From: Gammaproteobacteria bacterium
Lineage (GTDB): Bacteria > Pseudomonadota > Gammaproteobacteria > Pseudomonadales > Cellvibrionaceae
Direction: 5' to 3'
Assembly (NCBI GenBank): GCA_004173475.1
Contig: SEBU01000001.1
Coordinates: 868,001 to 932,000 of the forward strand
DNA: 64,000 nt
Below are positions 19,196 to 27,925 of the stretch, in pieces; position 1 is the first letter of the stretch; every line of letters begins with the position of its first letter. The notes beneath the pieces are model-generated. The model saw only the letters and a program-made list of their open reading frames with translations. It was not told the DNA's origin and did no database searches. The position numbers and the translations under genes are program-made.

Positions 19196-21066
19196 TGTCC
19201 ATTCGCTTTGCCTTGATTGGCAACCCTAACTGCGGGAAAACATCGCTGTTTAACCGTTTGACGGGTGCGCGTGCGAAAGTGGCCAACTACCCTGGCGTTA
19301 CCGTTGAACGCCGCTCCGGCCCTATCAGCGACTTGGCCGAACCAGCAGAACTGCTGGATTTGCCCGGCACCTATAGCCTCTTTGTAACCTCCCCCGACGA
19401 ACAAGTTGCCCGCGATGTCATCCTTGGCAAAATTGCCGGCGAAGCCAAACCCGATGTGCTTATCGCCGTTATAGATGCGACCAACCTGCGTCTTGGTTTG
19501 CGCTTGGTGATGGAGCTAAAAAGCCTTAATCGCCCCATGGTACTGGCACTAAACCAGATGGATGCGGCTCGTTCGCGTGGTATTAGCATTAACACCGCCG
19601 GCCTTGCACGCGAGATAGGAATTCCCGTCGTAGAAACCGTTGCCGTGAATCGTCAAGGTACCGACGAGCTGAAAAACTTGCTGGCAGACTACGCCAAAAA
19701 TCATGCCCAGCATCCGCTCGCAGAAAATGTCCAAACTATTTCTGTTGGTCAGCTTGATGAGCTGAGCCGCGATGATTCCATCGAAGAGCTTTATCAACGC
19801 ATTGAAAAAATCATGACTGATAATGTCATTCAGCCAGCAAACCTACCGCGCTGGCAAGAGCGGCTCGACTCAGTTGCCATGCATCCCGTTCTGGGCCTTG
19901 TTGTACTTTTCACTATTCTTCTCGTGGTTTTCCAAGCCGTATTTGCCTGGGCTACACCTATAGCAGATTTGATTGACTCAAGCTTTGCCGCACTTGGGAC
20001 GATGATTAGTACGCATATGCCCGACGGTATTCTCAAGGATTTCCTGGTGCAGGGTTTTGTTGCAGGCGTAGGCTCTGTAATTGTTTTCTTGCCGCAAATT
20101 ATTATTTTGTTCTTCTTTATCCTTGTACTGGAAGACACCGGCTACCTTACTCGCGCGGCCTTCTTACTCGATCGCCCCATGCGCGGCCTGGGAATTTCCG
20201 GGCGGTCATTTATTCCATTATTATCCAGCTTTGCCTGCGCTGTCCCGGGCATCATGTCCACTCGCACTATTTCCGATCCGCGCGAGCGGTTTATCACCAT
20301 TATGATTGCGCCCTTAATGACGTGTTCCGCACGTCTGCCTGTGTACGCATTGATCATAGGTGCGTTTATTCCAGAGCAAACGGTGTGGGGTATTTTCAAT
20401 CTGCAGGGACTAACTTTGTTTGCGCTTTATTTTGCCGGTGTGGCAAGTGCTGCGTTGGTAGCCTTGATTATGCGCCGCAACCAAGCGCGCGAGCATTACC
20501 CATTGTTGCTCGAACTGCCTAGTTACCGTTGGCCCATGGCCTACCATTTAATTATGGGGCTCAAAGAACGTGTATGGATTTTCTTGCGCAGAGTGGGAAC
20601 AATTATTTTGTCGCTCGCCATTGTGATCTGGTTTCTCGTTAGCTTTCCGGGTGCCCCGGCAGATGCAACTCGCCCAGCGATTGAATATAGCTTTGCAGGC
20701 CAATTGGGTAGCTGGATGCAACATTTCTTTGCGCCGCTCGGTTTTAGTTGGCAGATGTGTATTGCCTTAATTCCCGCCATGGGCGCACGCGAAGTTGCAG
20801 TGAGTGCGCTGGCTACCGTCTACGCCGTAGGTGGTGACAATGTTGACGCAGCTTTAGGAACTGCCCTGGGTCAGCAATGGACCTTACCGGTTGCTTTGGC
20901 TTATCTCGCGTGGTTCGTTTATGCACCGCAATGTATTTCAACCATAGCTGTGGTTCGCCGCGAAACTAACTCGGTGAAATCAACAGCGTTTTTTGCTGTC
21001 TATTTGTTTGCCTTGGCTTATTTTGCGGCTTGGGCGACCTATCAAATCGCAAATTTATTCGTCTAG
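19195..21066 (+). CDS. feoB: FeoB iron(II) transporter
   Basis: FeoB is the main inner-membrane Fe2+ permease and carries an N-terminal GTPase. The G1 loop GNPNCGKTS is at residues 9-17, the G3 motif DLPG near 55-58 and the G4 motif NQMD near 120. A short helical spacer follows, then a polytopic domain (about 225-620) with two Gate-like regions that include AFLLDRPMRGLG and the Cys-containing FACAVPGIM and APLMTCSARLPVY segments. At 623 residues it is shorter than E. coli FeoB (about 770), as in many other bacteria. It is coupled to feoA and followed by a small Cys-rich gene. No feoC is seen. Confidence 0.96.
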   Translation: MSIRFALIGNPNCGKTSLFNRLTGARAKVANYPGVTVERRSGPISDLAEPAELLDLPGTYSLFVTSPDEQVARDVILGKIAGEAKPDVLIAVIDATNLRLGLRLVMELKSLNRPMVLALNQMDAARSRGISINTAGLAREIGIPVVETVAVNRQGTDELKNLLADYAKNHAQHPLAENVQTISVGQLDELSRDDSIEELYQRIEKIMTDNVIQPANLPRWQERLDSVAMHPVLGLVVLFTILLVVFQAVFAWATPIADLIDSSFAALGTMISTHMPDGILKDFLVQGFVAGVGSVIVFLPQIIILFFFILVLEDTGYLTRAAFLLDRPMRGLGISGRSFIPLLSSFACAVPGIMSTRTISDPRERFITIMIAPLMTCSARLPVYALIIGAFIPEQTVWGIFNLQGLTLFALYFAGVASAALVALIMRRNQAREHYPLLLELPSYRWPMAYHLIMGLKERVWIFLRRVGTIILSLAIVIWFLVSFPGAPADATRPAIEYSFAGQLGSWMQHFFAPLGFSWQMCIALIPAMGAREVAVSALATVYAVGGDNVDAALGTALGQQWTLPVALAYLAWFVYAPQCISTIAVVRRETNSVKSTAFFAVYLFALAYFAAWATYQIANLFV

Positions 21067-21093
21067 CGAGCAAGTATTCGGAGCGGAGGATTT

Positions 21094-21267
21094 ATGTGGC
21101 AAGAAATTATCGTAGGTATCTGCGTTATTGCAGCATTTGCTTTCCTGGCGCATCGCTGGTTACCTTTTTTCAAGAAAAAAACTGCGGGTTGCGATACTGG
21201 TTGCGGCGGTTGTTCAACTACTAGTACGAGTAGCTGTAGCAATCCGCAAGAAGAGATAGCGCGTTAA
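21094..21267 (+). CDS. FeoB-associated Cys-rich small membrane protein
   Basis: This is a 57-residue protein encoded 27 bases after feoB, with a strong GGAGGA ribosome-binding site four bases before the ATG. It has one N-terminal hydrophobic helix (about 4-22, IIVGICVIAAFAFLAHRW), a short basic stop-transfer segment (FFKKKT), and a Cys cluster CDTGCGGCS plus one more Cys downstream. This is the layout of the FeoB-associated Cys-rich family, which sits at the end of feo operons where FeoC is absent. The exact role is unknown; the cysteines could bind iron or an Fe-S centre. Confidence 0.78.
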   Translation: MWQEIIVGICVIAAFAFLAHRWLPFFKKKTAGCDTGCGGCSTTSTSSCSNPQEEIAR

Positions 21268-21315
21268 TTCGGGCTGCATGTCTAGAAGTCCAATCTACAA
21301 ATCGTGACAGCGCGC

Positions 21316-22191
21316 CTAACGAGCTGCAGAAAAATCCAACCAATAACCTGATGTTTGTGTAGGTGTGTCATCAGGCAAAAAAGGATTATCCAGTTCTATG
21401 AAGGTATGGCCGGGTTGCTTCAAAAAATTCAACGCGAAAACTATTCTATCTGTGTTATAAAAAAATTTATCAAACTCACCATTTTTAAGAATAATTTCCC
21501 AACCTTTTTCCAAACGCTCAGCCAACTCAGTGTTATTTTTATTCACAAAAAAATACATATCCGTTTTGTAATGAATGATCAGGCGCGGTTCCACCATTAA
21601 ATTTTGTTGACGAATAAAATCATCTTCCGTCAATATTTCAATAACACCGCGGGGAAAAAAATCAAACCGTTTGGCTGCGCTCATTTTATAAAGACTATCT
21701 TTGGTAACAGCTTCCATTATACGGAACTGATTTTCACGCAGGATATCTGTGTCGGGCCAATGCAATCCCTGACCTGCCGTAAACGGCATTAAGTCGTCTT
21801 TTGTTTTAACGTTTGCAAATTTCTGCTCATCAGCCTTGCGAATAACCAATGCTCTATATCCCATTAACCCTTTATAAATAGGTACGCGAATTGCCCGCAT
21901 GGTTTTTTCGCGCTCATCGGTTGTCATTGTCCATAGCACGTTATTGCTTTCATCTTTTTCAATTGCAGCAATCCATCGAGCCTGGGAAATTTTATCACCG
22001 TAAAAATGGATATCTATAGTTTCATCTGGCGCTTTACTCGCATTCAATATCAAACGTAGAAGATCAATATAGTAATAATCGTCCTTCGCGCTAGGTTTAA
22101 GTTGAACATCTACAACATAAATACGCGACTCTGCCATTGCGCTAACCAGTAGGCCAAAGCATAGAAACAATAAGGGTCGTATTTTCAGCAA
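21316..22191 (-). CDS. periplasmic substrate-binding-protein-like (SBP_bac_3-type) protein
   Basis: This protein of about 291 residues has a signal peptide (LLKIRPLLFLCFGLLVSAMAES). The body resembles the orphan extracellular solute-binding-like proteins common in Cellvibrio and Shewanella relatives, with segments TTDEREKTMRAIRVPIYKGL and EPRLIIHYKTDMYFFVNK. The ligand is unknown and no permease or ATPase lies beside it. I use a TTG start at 22191: it directly precedes the signal peptide and follows a GGGAGGGAAGG ribosome-binding stretch. The longer open frame would bury the signal peptide behind 38 charged residues. Confidence 0.68.
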   Translation of the reverse strand: MLKIRPLLFLCFGLLVSAMAESRIYVVDVQLKPSAKDDYYYIDLLRLILNASKAPDETIDIHFYGDKISQARWIAAIEKDESNNVLWTMTTDEREKTMRAIRVPIYKGLMGYRALVIRKADEQKFANVKTKDDLMPFTAGQGLHWPDTDILRENQFRIMEAVTKDSLYKMSAAKRFDFFPRGVIEILTEDDFIRQQNLMVEPRLIIHYKTDMYFFVNKNNTELAERLEKGWEIILKNGEFDKFFYNTDRIVFALNFLKQPGHTFIELDNPFLPDDTPTQTSGYWLDFSAAR

Positions 22192-22340
22192 TCGCCTTCC
22201 CTCCCTAAGGTTAAACGTGCGACGTAATTCATTAAGCCTAGCATAGCCTTGGGTGACAGCCAGGCGATGCTGCCGTATAGTCACATCCAGGCACCTTTCA
22301 GGCATTTTTCAGTCACTCCAACAGTGAGGATTCACCGTAG

Positions 22341-23402
22341 ATGTATAACAAAGTGGAAACACGTACATTTCTATTATTTTTGTTTTTAGTGTCGATAGGT
22401 TTTTTAATCCTGCTCAAGCCCTTCTTCGGTACCATTTTTTGGGCCTGCGCGATTGCCATTATTTTTACTCCTTTTCATAACAAACTTCTTAAGCGCTGGC
22501 CTAAACGCAAAAATCTTGCTGCATTCCTAACGCTGCTACTCTGCATCGTCGCAGTTGTTTTACCCATGACATTTGTTGTCAGTTCGGTGGTCAGCGAAGG
22601 CGTTGCTTTATACGACAAACTTCAATCCGGCGAAATTAATCCCGCCCGTTACATTGATTCTATGGACACAGCTTTTCCTGCACTCAATTCTGTGTTGGGT
22701 AAAGTTGGTGTTGATATCAATGCACTAAAAACCAATGCCATTGATGCCGCTATGTCGAGCGGAAAATTTATCGCGGGCCACGCGCTAACCATCGGTCAAA
22801 ATACTTTCGGTTTTATAGTGAGCATAGCGCTTATGCTCTACATCACTTTTTTTATGTTGCGTGATGGTAGCTATCTCGTCGATTTAATTGTGCGTGCGTT
22901 ACCGCTAGGCGATACCCGCGAGCGTATGCTGATGTCTCTTTTTGCTGAAGTTACTCGCGCAACGATCAAAGGTAATTTGGTCATCGCAATGCTGCAGGGT
23001 TTGATAGGCGGAATTACACTTTGGGCGCTTGGCATTCATGGGGCAATTTTGTGGGGAGTACTTATGACGATTGCTTCCTTAATTCCCGCGGTAGGTTCCG
23101 CATTGGTGTGGGTACCTATTGCGATTTATTTTGCCGCTACCGGCGACATGACGTCAGCCTTAATTTTGACGGGAATAGGCGCGGGAATAATAGGCATGCT
23201 CGATAACGTTTTGCGCCCAATTTTGGTAGGCCGCGACACTAAATTACCTGACTATATAGTTTTACTTTCCACCTTGGGCGGGATCGCAATTTTCGGCGTT
23301 AATGGTTTTGTTGTTGGCCCGGTAGTGGCTGCGCTATTTATCGCCTTCTGGGGAATAATGATTCACGACCAATATTTGTTCGAGCCCAATACGCCGCCAT
23401 AG
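22341..23402 (+). CDS. AI-2E/PerM family membrane transporter
   Basis: This is a 353-residue polytopic inner-membrane protein. Hydrophobic pairs at about 8-50 and 60-85 are followed by a soluble-looking stretch (about 90-150) and five or more helices to the C-terminus. The late segments GIHGAILWGVLMTIASLIPAVGSALVW and DNVLRPILVGRDTKLPD are signatures of the AI-2E exporter/PerM family. Substrates vary between members and cannot be predicted. It is divergent from the binding-protein gene and ends at a clear terminator. Confidence 0.9.
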   Translation: MYNKVETRTFLLFLFLVSIGFLILLKPFFGTIFWACAIAIIFTPFHNKLLKRWPKRKNLAAFLTLLLCIVAVVLPMTFVVSSVVSEGVALYDKLQSGEINPARYIDSMDTAFPALNSVLGKVGVDINALKTNAIDAAMSSGKFIAGHALTIGQNTFGFIVSIALMLYITFFMLRDGSYLVDLIVRALPLGDTRERMLMSLFAEVTRATIKGNLVIAMLQGLIGGITLWALGIHGAILWGVLMTIASLIPAVGSALVWVPIAIYFAATGDMTSALILTGIGAGIIGMLDNVLRPILVGRDTKLPDYIVLLSTLGGIAIFGVNGFVVGPVVAALFIAFWGIMIHDQYLFEPNTPP

Positions 23403-23455
23403 AATCGGCAACTCTACCCTTTTACTTAGCACCAGATAATTTTCGCTTGTCCCCC

Positions 23456-23492
23456 AAGGCCGCTGATCTGTTAGAATTCGCGGCCTTTTTTT
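23456..23492 (+). terminator. intrinsic terminator
   Basis: AAGGCCGC pairs with GCGGCCTT around a 16-base loop and is followed by a run of T. It closes the AI-2E family gene 54 bases after its stop and just before fklB. Confidence 0.8.
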
Positions 23493-23520
23493 ATTTCACG
23501 AATTAATCACGAGAATTCTC

Positions 23521-24141
23521 ATGTCCGAAAAATACAACACTACCGAACTCCGCGTTAGCTATGGCGTGGGCCGTCAAATGGGCGAACAACTCGCCTCAAA
23601 TCCATTTGATGGCGTAGACGCCGACGCAGTTGCACAAGGTGTATTAGACGCACTGAACGGCAGAGAAAGTCAGGTTCCGCGCGCAGCACTCGAAGAAGAT
23701 TTCCGCATCGTCGGTACCCGCATGCAAGAAAAACAAGAGCAGCAAACTAAAGCACAAGCCAAAGTTGGCGAATTATTTTTAGCTGAAAATGCAAAAAAAG
23801 CAGGCATTACTGTTACTGATTCTGGCTTGCAATACGAAATCATTACCGCGGGCACAGGCGAAAAACCTACCGCCACTTCACGTGTAAAAACGCATTACCA
23901 TGGCACCTTGATTGACGGCACCGTATTCGACAGCTCCGTACAACGCGGTGAGCCAATCGATTTTCCTGTGAATGGTGTAATCGCTGGCTGGACTGAAGCG
24001 CTGCAATTAATGCCTGTTGGTTCCAAATGGCGTTTATACATTCCGCACAATCTCGCCTACGGTGAGCGCGGTGCTGGCGCAAGCATCGCTCCTTTTTCCG
24101 CATTGATTTTTGATGTGGAATTATTGGATATTGTTGGGTAG
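23521..24141 (+). CDS. fklB: FKBP-type peptidyl-prolyl cis-trans isomerase FklB
   Basis: This 206-residue protein matches the E. coli FklB length. An N-terminal dimerisation helix region (about 1-95) precedes an FKBP domain at about 100-205. Catalytic-site residues are visible in TSRVKTHYHGTLIDGTVFDSS, GVIAGWTEALQLMPVG and YIPHNLAYGERGAG. It lacks a signal peptide, so it acts as a cytoplasmic prolyl isomerase and folding helper. It is a single-gene unit. Dispersed repeats start right after the stop. Confidence 0.95.
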   Translation: MSEKYNTTELRVSYGVGRQMGEQLASNPFDGVDADAVAQGVLDALNGRESQVPRAALEEDFRIVGTRMQEKQEQQTKAQAKVGELFLAENAKKAGITVTDSGLQYEIITAGTGEKPTATSRVKTHYHGTLIDGTVFDSSVQRGEPIDFPVNGVIAGWTEALQLMPVGSKWRLYIPHNLAYGERGAGASIAPFSALIFDVELLDIVG

Positions 24142-24159
24142 TTTTTATTTAAGTAGGGA

Positions 24160-24190
24160 ATCGTCATCCTCGCGAAAGCGAGGATCCAGC
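24160..24190 (+). repeat. REP-like short palindromic unit
   Basis: ATCCTCGC and GCGAGGAT form a perfect 8-bp hairpin with a GAAA loop, flanked by TCGTC and CCAGC. This is the widespread extragenic palindrome of the type GTCAT-hairpin-ATCCAG, placed just after fklB. Confidence 0.6.
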
Positions 24191-24220
24191 TCTCACGGTT
24201 GAATTCTTAATGCTTTTCAA

Positions 24221-24553
24221 TATTTATTTCGCCTGCTGGCGAGTCACTTTTCGTTCGGCAACTGCTCCTGGGGTTGCTCTACCTCCTGCATCCATGCAGT
24301 CGTGCTTGTCCACAAAATTGCACGACTGCAATTTTGCACAGCAGAGCTGTCCGCAGGGTGAAGGCCATGGATGGCCTTCATGAACAAAAGTAACCAAAAG
24401 AAAAGACACCCCACTCGTTCCTGTTTCCTGCGCGTTTCAGAAAATTGCCGTCGTTCCGGTGCGACATCCATGTCACATCGTCACTAAAACAAACGTCCTG
24501 TTTGTTTTTCATCAATTTTCTTCCAATGCTCGGGGAACTCGAAAGGGGACGAA
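24221..24553 (+). repeat. dispersed repeat, left copy, inverted relative to the copy after rdgC
   Basis: The outer end (TCGCC-TGCT-GGCGA, 24229-24242) and the inner part (about 24385-24552, including CTGTTTCCTG, the GACATCCATGTC palindrome and CAATGCTCGGGGAACTC) match the reverse complement of 25580-25781 closely by eye. This copy has about 130 extra bases (roughly 24250-24380) with their own palindromes, including CAAAATTGCA/TGCAATTTTG and GAAGGCCATGGATGGCCTTC. Open frames across it are repeat-derived, not genes. Confidence 0.75.
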
Positions 24554-24650
24554 AGAAAAATCAAAAGCTGGATGCTCGCGCCGAAGCTGACGCTTCATTA
24601 AATTCAGCACTCAACACGCTTCTCATTACAAAACTATTTCTGGATTCCCC

Positions 24651-25559
24651 ATGTGGTTTAAAAACCTACGCTTATATCGCCTTACCGAAGATTGGACACA
24701 CAAACCGGAAGACCTCAACAAAGCACTCGAAGCTCAATGCTTTAACCCATGCGGCAGTCTTGATCTGGTACGTTACGGTTTTATCGAACCACTTGGTCGT
24801 CATGGTAGTGAATTTATTCACGTCACTAACGGCTACATCATGATCTGCGCAAAAAAGCAGGAAAAAATTCTGCCGTCTGCTGTTGTGAATGAACAGCTTG
24901 AAGAAAAAGCATTAGCGATAAGCGAAGCTGAAAGCCGCAGTGTTGGTCGTAAAGAAAAACAAACGTTGAAAGACGAAATTATTTTTTCGTTGTTACCTAA
25001 AGCCTTTACAAAGTCATCGCTGGATTTTGCTTACATCGCACCGCAAGAAAAATTGATTATCGTAAATTCTTCATCTGCAAAACGCGCTGAGGATTTGCTA
25101 AGTAAATTACGCGAAGCACTTGGCAGTTTGCGTTGCATTCCGATTAGCGCTAAAAATACGCCAACTCAAGTGATGACATATTGGTTGCAAACCGGAAAGC
25201 TCGCTAACGAATTCGAGCTTGGCGAAGAATGTGAATTGCAAGCCGGTAAAGATGGCCGAGTAATTCGCTGTAAAAAGCAAGACTTAACAGCAAATGAAAT
25301 TCTGAACCACATTAACAGCGGAATGTTCGTCAGCAAACTCGCCGTAACCTGGAAAGAATCCATTCATTGCGTATTGGACGATCAACTCGCAGTGAAACGC
25401 GTAAAGTTTGACGATGTTATCAGCGAAAAAGCCAACGAACGAAACCCCGAAAGCAAAGCCGAACAATTCGATGCCGATTTTGCGATCATGAGTGGTGAAT
25501 TGAAGAATTTTATTAGTGCGTTACTCAAAGCTTTTGGTGGTGAGACAGATCCTGTTTAA
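24651..25559 (+). CDS. rdgC: recombination-associated protein RdgC
   Basis: This 302-residue protein matches RdgC in length and sequence: the N-terminus MWFKNLRLYRLT, the segment LDLVRYGFIEPLG, and the C-terminal domain with LTANEILNHINSGMFVSKLAVTW. RdgC forms a ring around DNA and restrains RecA loading. It is also tied to replication restart and, in some bacteria, to antigenic variation. It is a single-gene unit with a weak ribosome-binding site. Unusually, it lies between two inverted copies of a dispersed repeat (24221-24553 and 25580-25781). Confidence 0.94.
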   Translation: MWFKNLRLYRLTEDWTHKPEDLNKALEAQCFNPCGSLDLVRYGFIEPLGRHGSEFIHVTNGYIMICAKKQEKILPSAVVNEQLEEKALAISEAESRSVGRKEKQTLKDEIIFSLLPKAFTKSSLDFAYIAPQEKLIIVNSSSAKRAEDLLSKLREALGSLRCIPISAKNTPTQVMTYWLQTGKLANEFELGEECELQAGKDGRVIRCKKQDLTANEILNHINSGMFVSKLAVTWKESIHCVLDDQLAVKRVKFDDVISEKANERNPESKAEQFDADFAIMSGELKNFISALLKAFGGETDPV

Positions 25560-25579
25560 TAAAAGCTCAACCTTGCCTC

Positions 25580-25781
25580 TGCGAGTTCCCCGAGCATTGG
25601 AAGAAAATTGATGGAAAACAAACAGGATGTTTTGTTTTAGTGACGATGCGACATGGATGTCGCACCGGAACGACAGCAATTTTCTGAAACGCACAGGAAA
25701 CAGGAATGAGAGAGGTCGCTTTTCTTTGGTTACTTTCTTTGGCGAAGCAAAGAAAGTAACTCGCCAGCAGGCGAAAAAATA
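25580..25781 (-). repeat. dispersed repeat, right copy
   Basis: This is the reverse-complement partner of the repeat to the left of rdgC. It contains GCGACAT-GG-ATGTCGC near 25648, a perfect 13-bp hairpin GTTACTTTCTTTG/CAAAGAAAGTAAC (25729-25760), and TCGCC-AGCA-GGCGA at its end. Peptides read from the minus strand (FASPKKVTKEKR, PVRFRKLLSFRCDIHVAS) are of the kind often mis-annotated as small proteins in many proteobacteria; I treat them as non-coding. Confidence 0.75.
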
Positions 25782-25912
25782 TTCCAAAAACTGAATAATC
25801 CACACAAATTATTCGGCTTATATTTATTCACATTAATTGCACGATTTGAAAATTTTCTCGTCCCTAACAAAGATATAATGCGAGCGATTCTCAACACCCC
25901 TATGGACTTATC

Positions 25913-26965
25913 ATGCGCGCACCAACTTCTTTCACGTCCAAATTATTCTGTATTCTCATAACAAGTTGTTTAATTGCTGCCTGTAGCAAATCCCCCGGGC
26001 CCACAAAAATTGAAGGCTTCGCGCAAGGCACTACCTATCACCTAACGTTTATTTTGCCCGATACAAAACAAGAAGCGGCCATCGCACAAGAAGTTACTGC
26101 CGAGCTAAAACGTATTGATGAATCCATTTCAAATTATCGTAAAGATTCAACCATCGAATTATTTAACGCGCAGCTCGATACAGAACCGCATGAAGTTAAC
26201 GATGAAATCGTAAAGCTAGTTGAATACGCGCGCGGTATTAGTAAAGCTAGCGGTGGCTGTTACGATCTCACCATAAAACCTTTGTTTGATTTATGGGGAT
26301 TTAAAAAAGATGTTTTTCATTTACCCAGTGACGAGGAGTTGCAGCAAACCTTGCAGCTTATCGGCATGGATAAAATCAGCGTTGTAGATTCCACACATCT
26401 TCAAAAAAAGCTACCGAATTTAAGAATTGACTTATCATCGATTGGCCAGGGTTATAGCGTAACTCGCCTCGCCGAAATTTTAGAAAAACATGAGATAAAA
26501 AACTATCTTGTTGAGATAGGTGGCGAACTCAAAACACGTGGCAAAAAAACTAACGGAAGCCCATGGCGCATTGCTATGGAAAAACCCATATCCACCGAAC
26601 GCAAGGTAGAAAAAGTTGCGGTGTTCGAAACAGGTGAGCCTATGTCGTTAATGCCATCCGGCACCTATCACCATTATTTCGACAATAATGGCAAACGTTA
26701 TAGCCATATTCTCGATGGTCGTACAGGTAAACCTATTGAGCACAACACAGTAGTGGCCAATGCATTTATTGCAGATGCGACACTTGCCGATGCGTGGTCA
26801 ACTGCATTCTTGTGCTTGGGAAGTGATGAAGGAATTAAAGTTGCCGATGAAAATAACATCGCCGCACTTTTTGTTGATCAGATGGGCGATCAACTTATCG
26901 AAAAAAAATCGAAAACAATGAAGCAGCTGACAAGTGTGAAACTGGAAGAATCGCCGAAAGATTAA
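25913..26965 (+). CDS. apbE: ApbE family FAD:protein FMN transferase (lipoprotein)
   Basis: This 350-residue protein has a lipoprotein signal (cleavage before Cys in CLIAACSKS, about residue 24), so it is anchored in the periplasm. ApbE enzymes move FMN from FAD onto Thr residues of targets such as NqrB/NqrC and RnfG. Family motifs present are FAQGTTYHLT near the N-terminus, RIDLSSIGQGYSV, VEIGGELKTRGKK, and SHILDGRTGKPIEH with a following TLADAWSTAF. No nqr or rnf gene is adjacent, so its target lies elsewhere. Confidence 0.93.
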   Translation: MRAPTSFTSKLFCILITSCLIAACSKSPGPTKIEGFAQGTTYHLTFILPDTKQEAAIAQEVTAELKRIDESISNYRKDSTIELFNAQLDTEPHEVNDEIVKLVEYARGISKASGGCYDLTIKPLFDLWGFKKDVFHLPSDEELQQTLQLIGMDKISVVDSTHLQKKLPNLRIDLSSIGQGYSVTRLAEILEKHEIKNYLVEIGGELKTRGKKTNGSPWRIAMEKPISTERKVEKVAVFETGEPMSLMPSGTYHHYFDNNGKRYSHILDGRTGKPIEHNTVVANAFIADATLADAWSTAFLCLGSDEGIKVADENNIAALFVDQMGDQLIEKKSKTMKQLTSVKLEESPKD

Positions 26966-26982
26966 TTTCATCAGCAATACTA

Positions 26983-27027
26983 AAAAAAACGCCAACTGAA
27001 AAAATAATCCAGTTGGCGATTTTTTTA
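26983..27027. terminator. bidirectional intrinsic terminator
   Basis: CGCCAACTG pairs with CAGTTGGCG (26990-27018). An A-run precedes it and a T-run follows, between convergent apbE and the SDR gene. The T-run reaches into the SDR stop codon. Confidence 0.88.
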
Positions 27028-27783
27028 AATCATCATGCCGCCCGATGCTTCGATTCTCTGCCCATTCACCCAACGATTATCATCAGATAAAATTGATGCT
27101 ATAACGCCACCTATATCATCAGGCACACCGACACGACCTAAAGCAGTGAGCGAGGCTATGTGGTCGTTAAGCTCTTTGTTATCACGAACTGCGCCGCCGC
27201 CAAAATCGGTTTCAATCGCGCCAGGTGCAACTGTATTTACATTGATGCCACGCGCACCCAATTCTTTAGCGAGATATTTACTCAAGACTTCAATCGCACC
27301 TTTCATAGATGCGTACGCAGAATAACCAGGAAAACTGAAGCGCGTTAGTCCACTCGATATATTGACGATGCTGCCACCATTTGCGATGAGCCCTGCCAAT
27401 TTTTGCGTGAGAAAATAAACGCCTTTCAAATGAATATTCACCATTAAATCGAATTCCTCTTCGCTGGTTTCAAGGAATGGCGTGTTGATGCCTGTACCGG
27501 CGTTATTCACCAAATAATCAAAGCTATCGCGCTGCCATTTTGATTGAAGAATTGCTTTCACATTTGCAGCGAACTCTACAAACGTTTTACTTTGCGAAAC
27601 ATCCAATTGGAGGGCAGCAGCCTTAGCGCCAGTTGCTTCAATTTCGGCTACTACCTTATCGGCCTCTTCACGTTGGCTATGGTAGGTGATAATGACGTCG
27701 ACGCCTTTGCCGGCTAAACGAAGTGCTGTGTTTTTACCAAGACCACGGCTGCCGCCGGTTACAAGTGCAATTTTATGAGTCAT
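27025..27783 (-). CDS. short-chain dehydrogenase/reductase
   Basis: This is a 252-residue NAD(P)-dependent SDR. It has the TGGSRGLG cofactor loop near residues 8-15, NNAG, and the catalytic set Ser (NISSG) and Tyr-x3-Lys (YASMK), followed by the PG loop VAPGAIETDF. The substrate is unknown. The ATG at 27783 has a GGAG site eight bases upstream; the longer open frame adds twelve residues with no signal. It is divergent from a LysR gene that is its likely regulator. Confidence 0.9.
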   Translation of the reverse strand: MTHKIALVTGGSRGLGKNTALRLAGKGVDVIITYHSQREEADKVVAEIEATGAKAAALQLDVSQSKTFVEFAANVKAILQSKWQRDSFDYLVNNAGTGINTPFLETSEEEFDLMVNIHLKGVYFLTQKLAGLIANGGSIVNISSGLTRFSFPGYSAYASMKGAIEVLSKYLAKELGARGINVNTVAPGAIETDFGGGAVRDNKELNDHIASLTALGRVGVPDDIGGVIASILSDDNRWVNGQRIEASGGMMI

Positions 27784-27925
27784 TTGATTTCTCCAGTTGT
27801 GGATTAGTTTAAATTCCAAGCATATGTTTGCTTGATGGAGCCCAGTCTATTAATCTATAAAATATCAATAAACGTCTATTTTGCGAATGGACTGTTCATA
27901 AAAAAGAGACAATTGGACGCCCCAT

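Noticed and set aside
21030-21224. 64-codon frame starting inside the feoB end
   Set aside because: It is in the wrong frame relative to the 57-residue Cys-rich gene, which has a strong ribosome-binding site and family-like layout.
24224-24843. several open frames across the left repeat
   Set aside because: They arise from repeat sequence and its reverse complement; the peptides are typical repeat artefacts, and one overlaps the rdgC start in another frame.
25521-25805. minus-strand frames reading FASPKKVTKEKR-like peptides
   Set aside because: They are derived from the dispersed repeat, with no ribosome-binding site, and are of a kind often mis-annotated in other proteobacteria.
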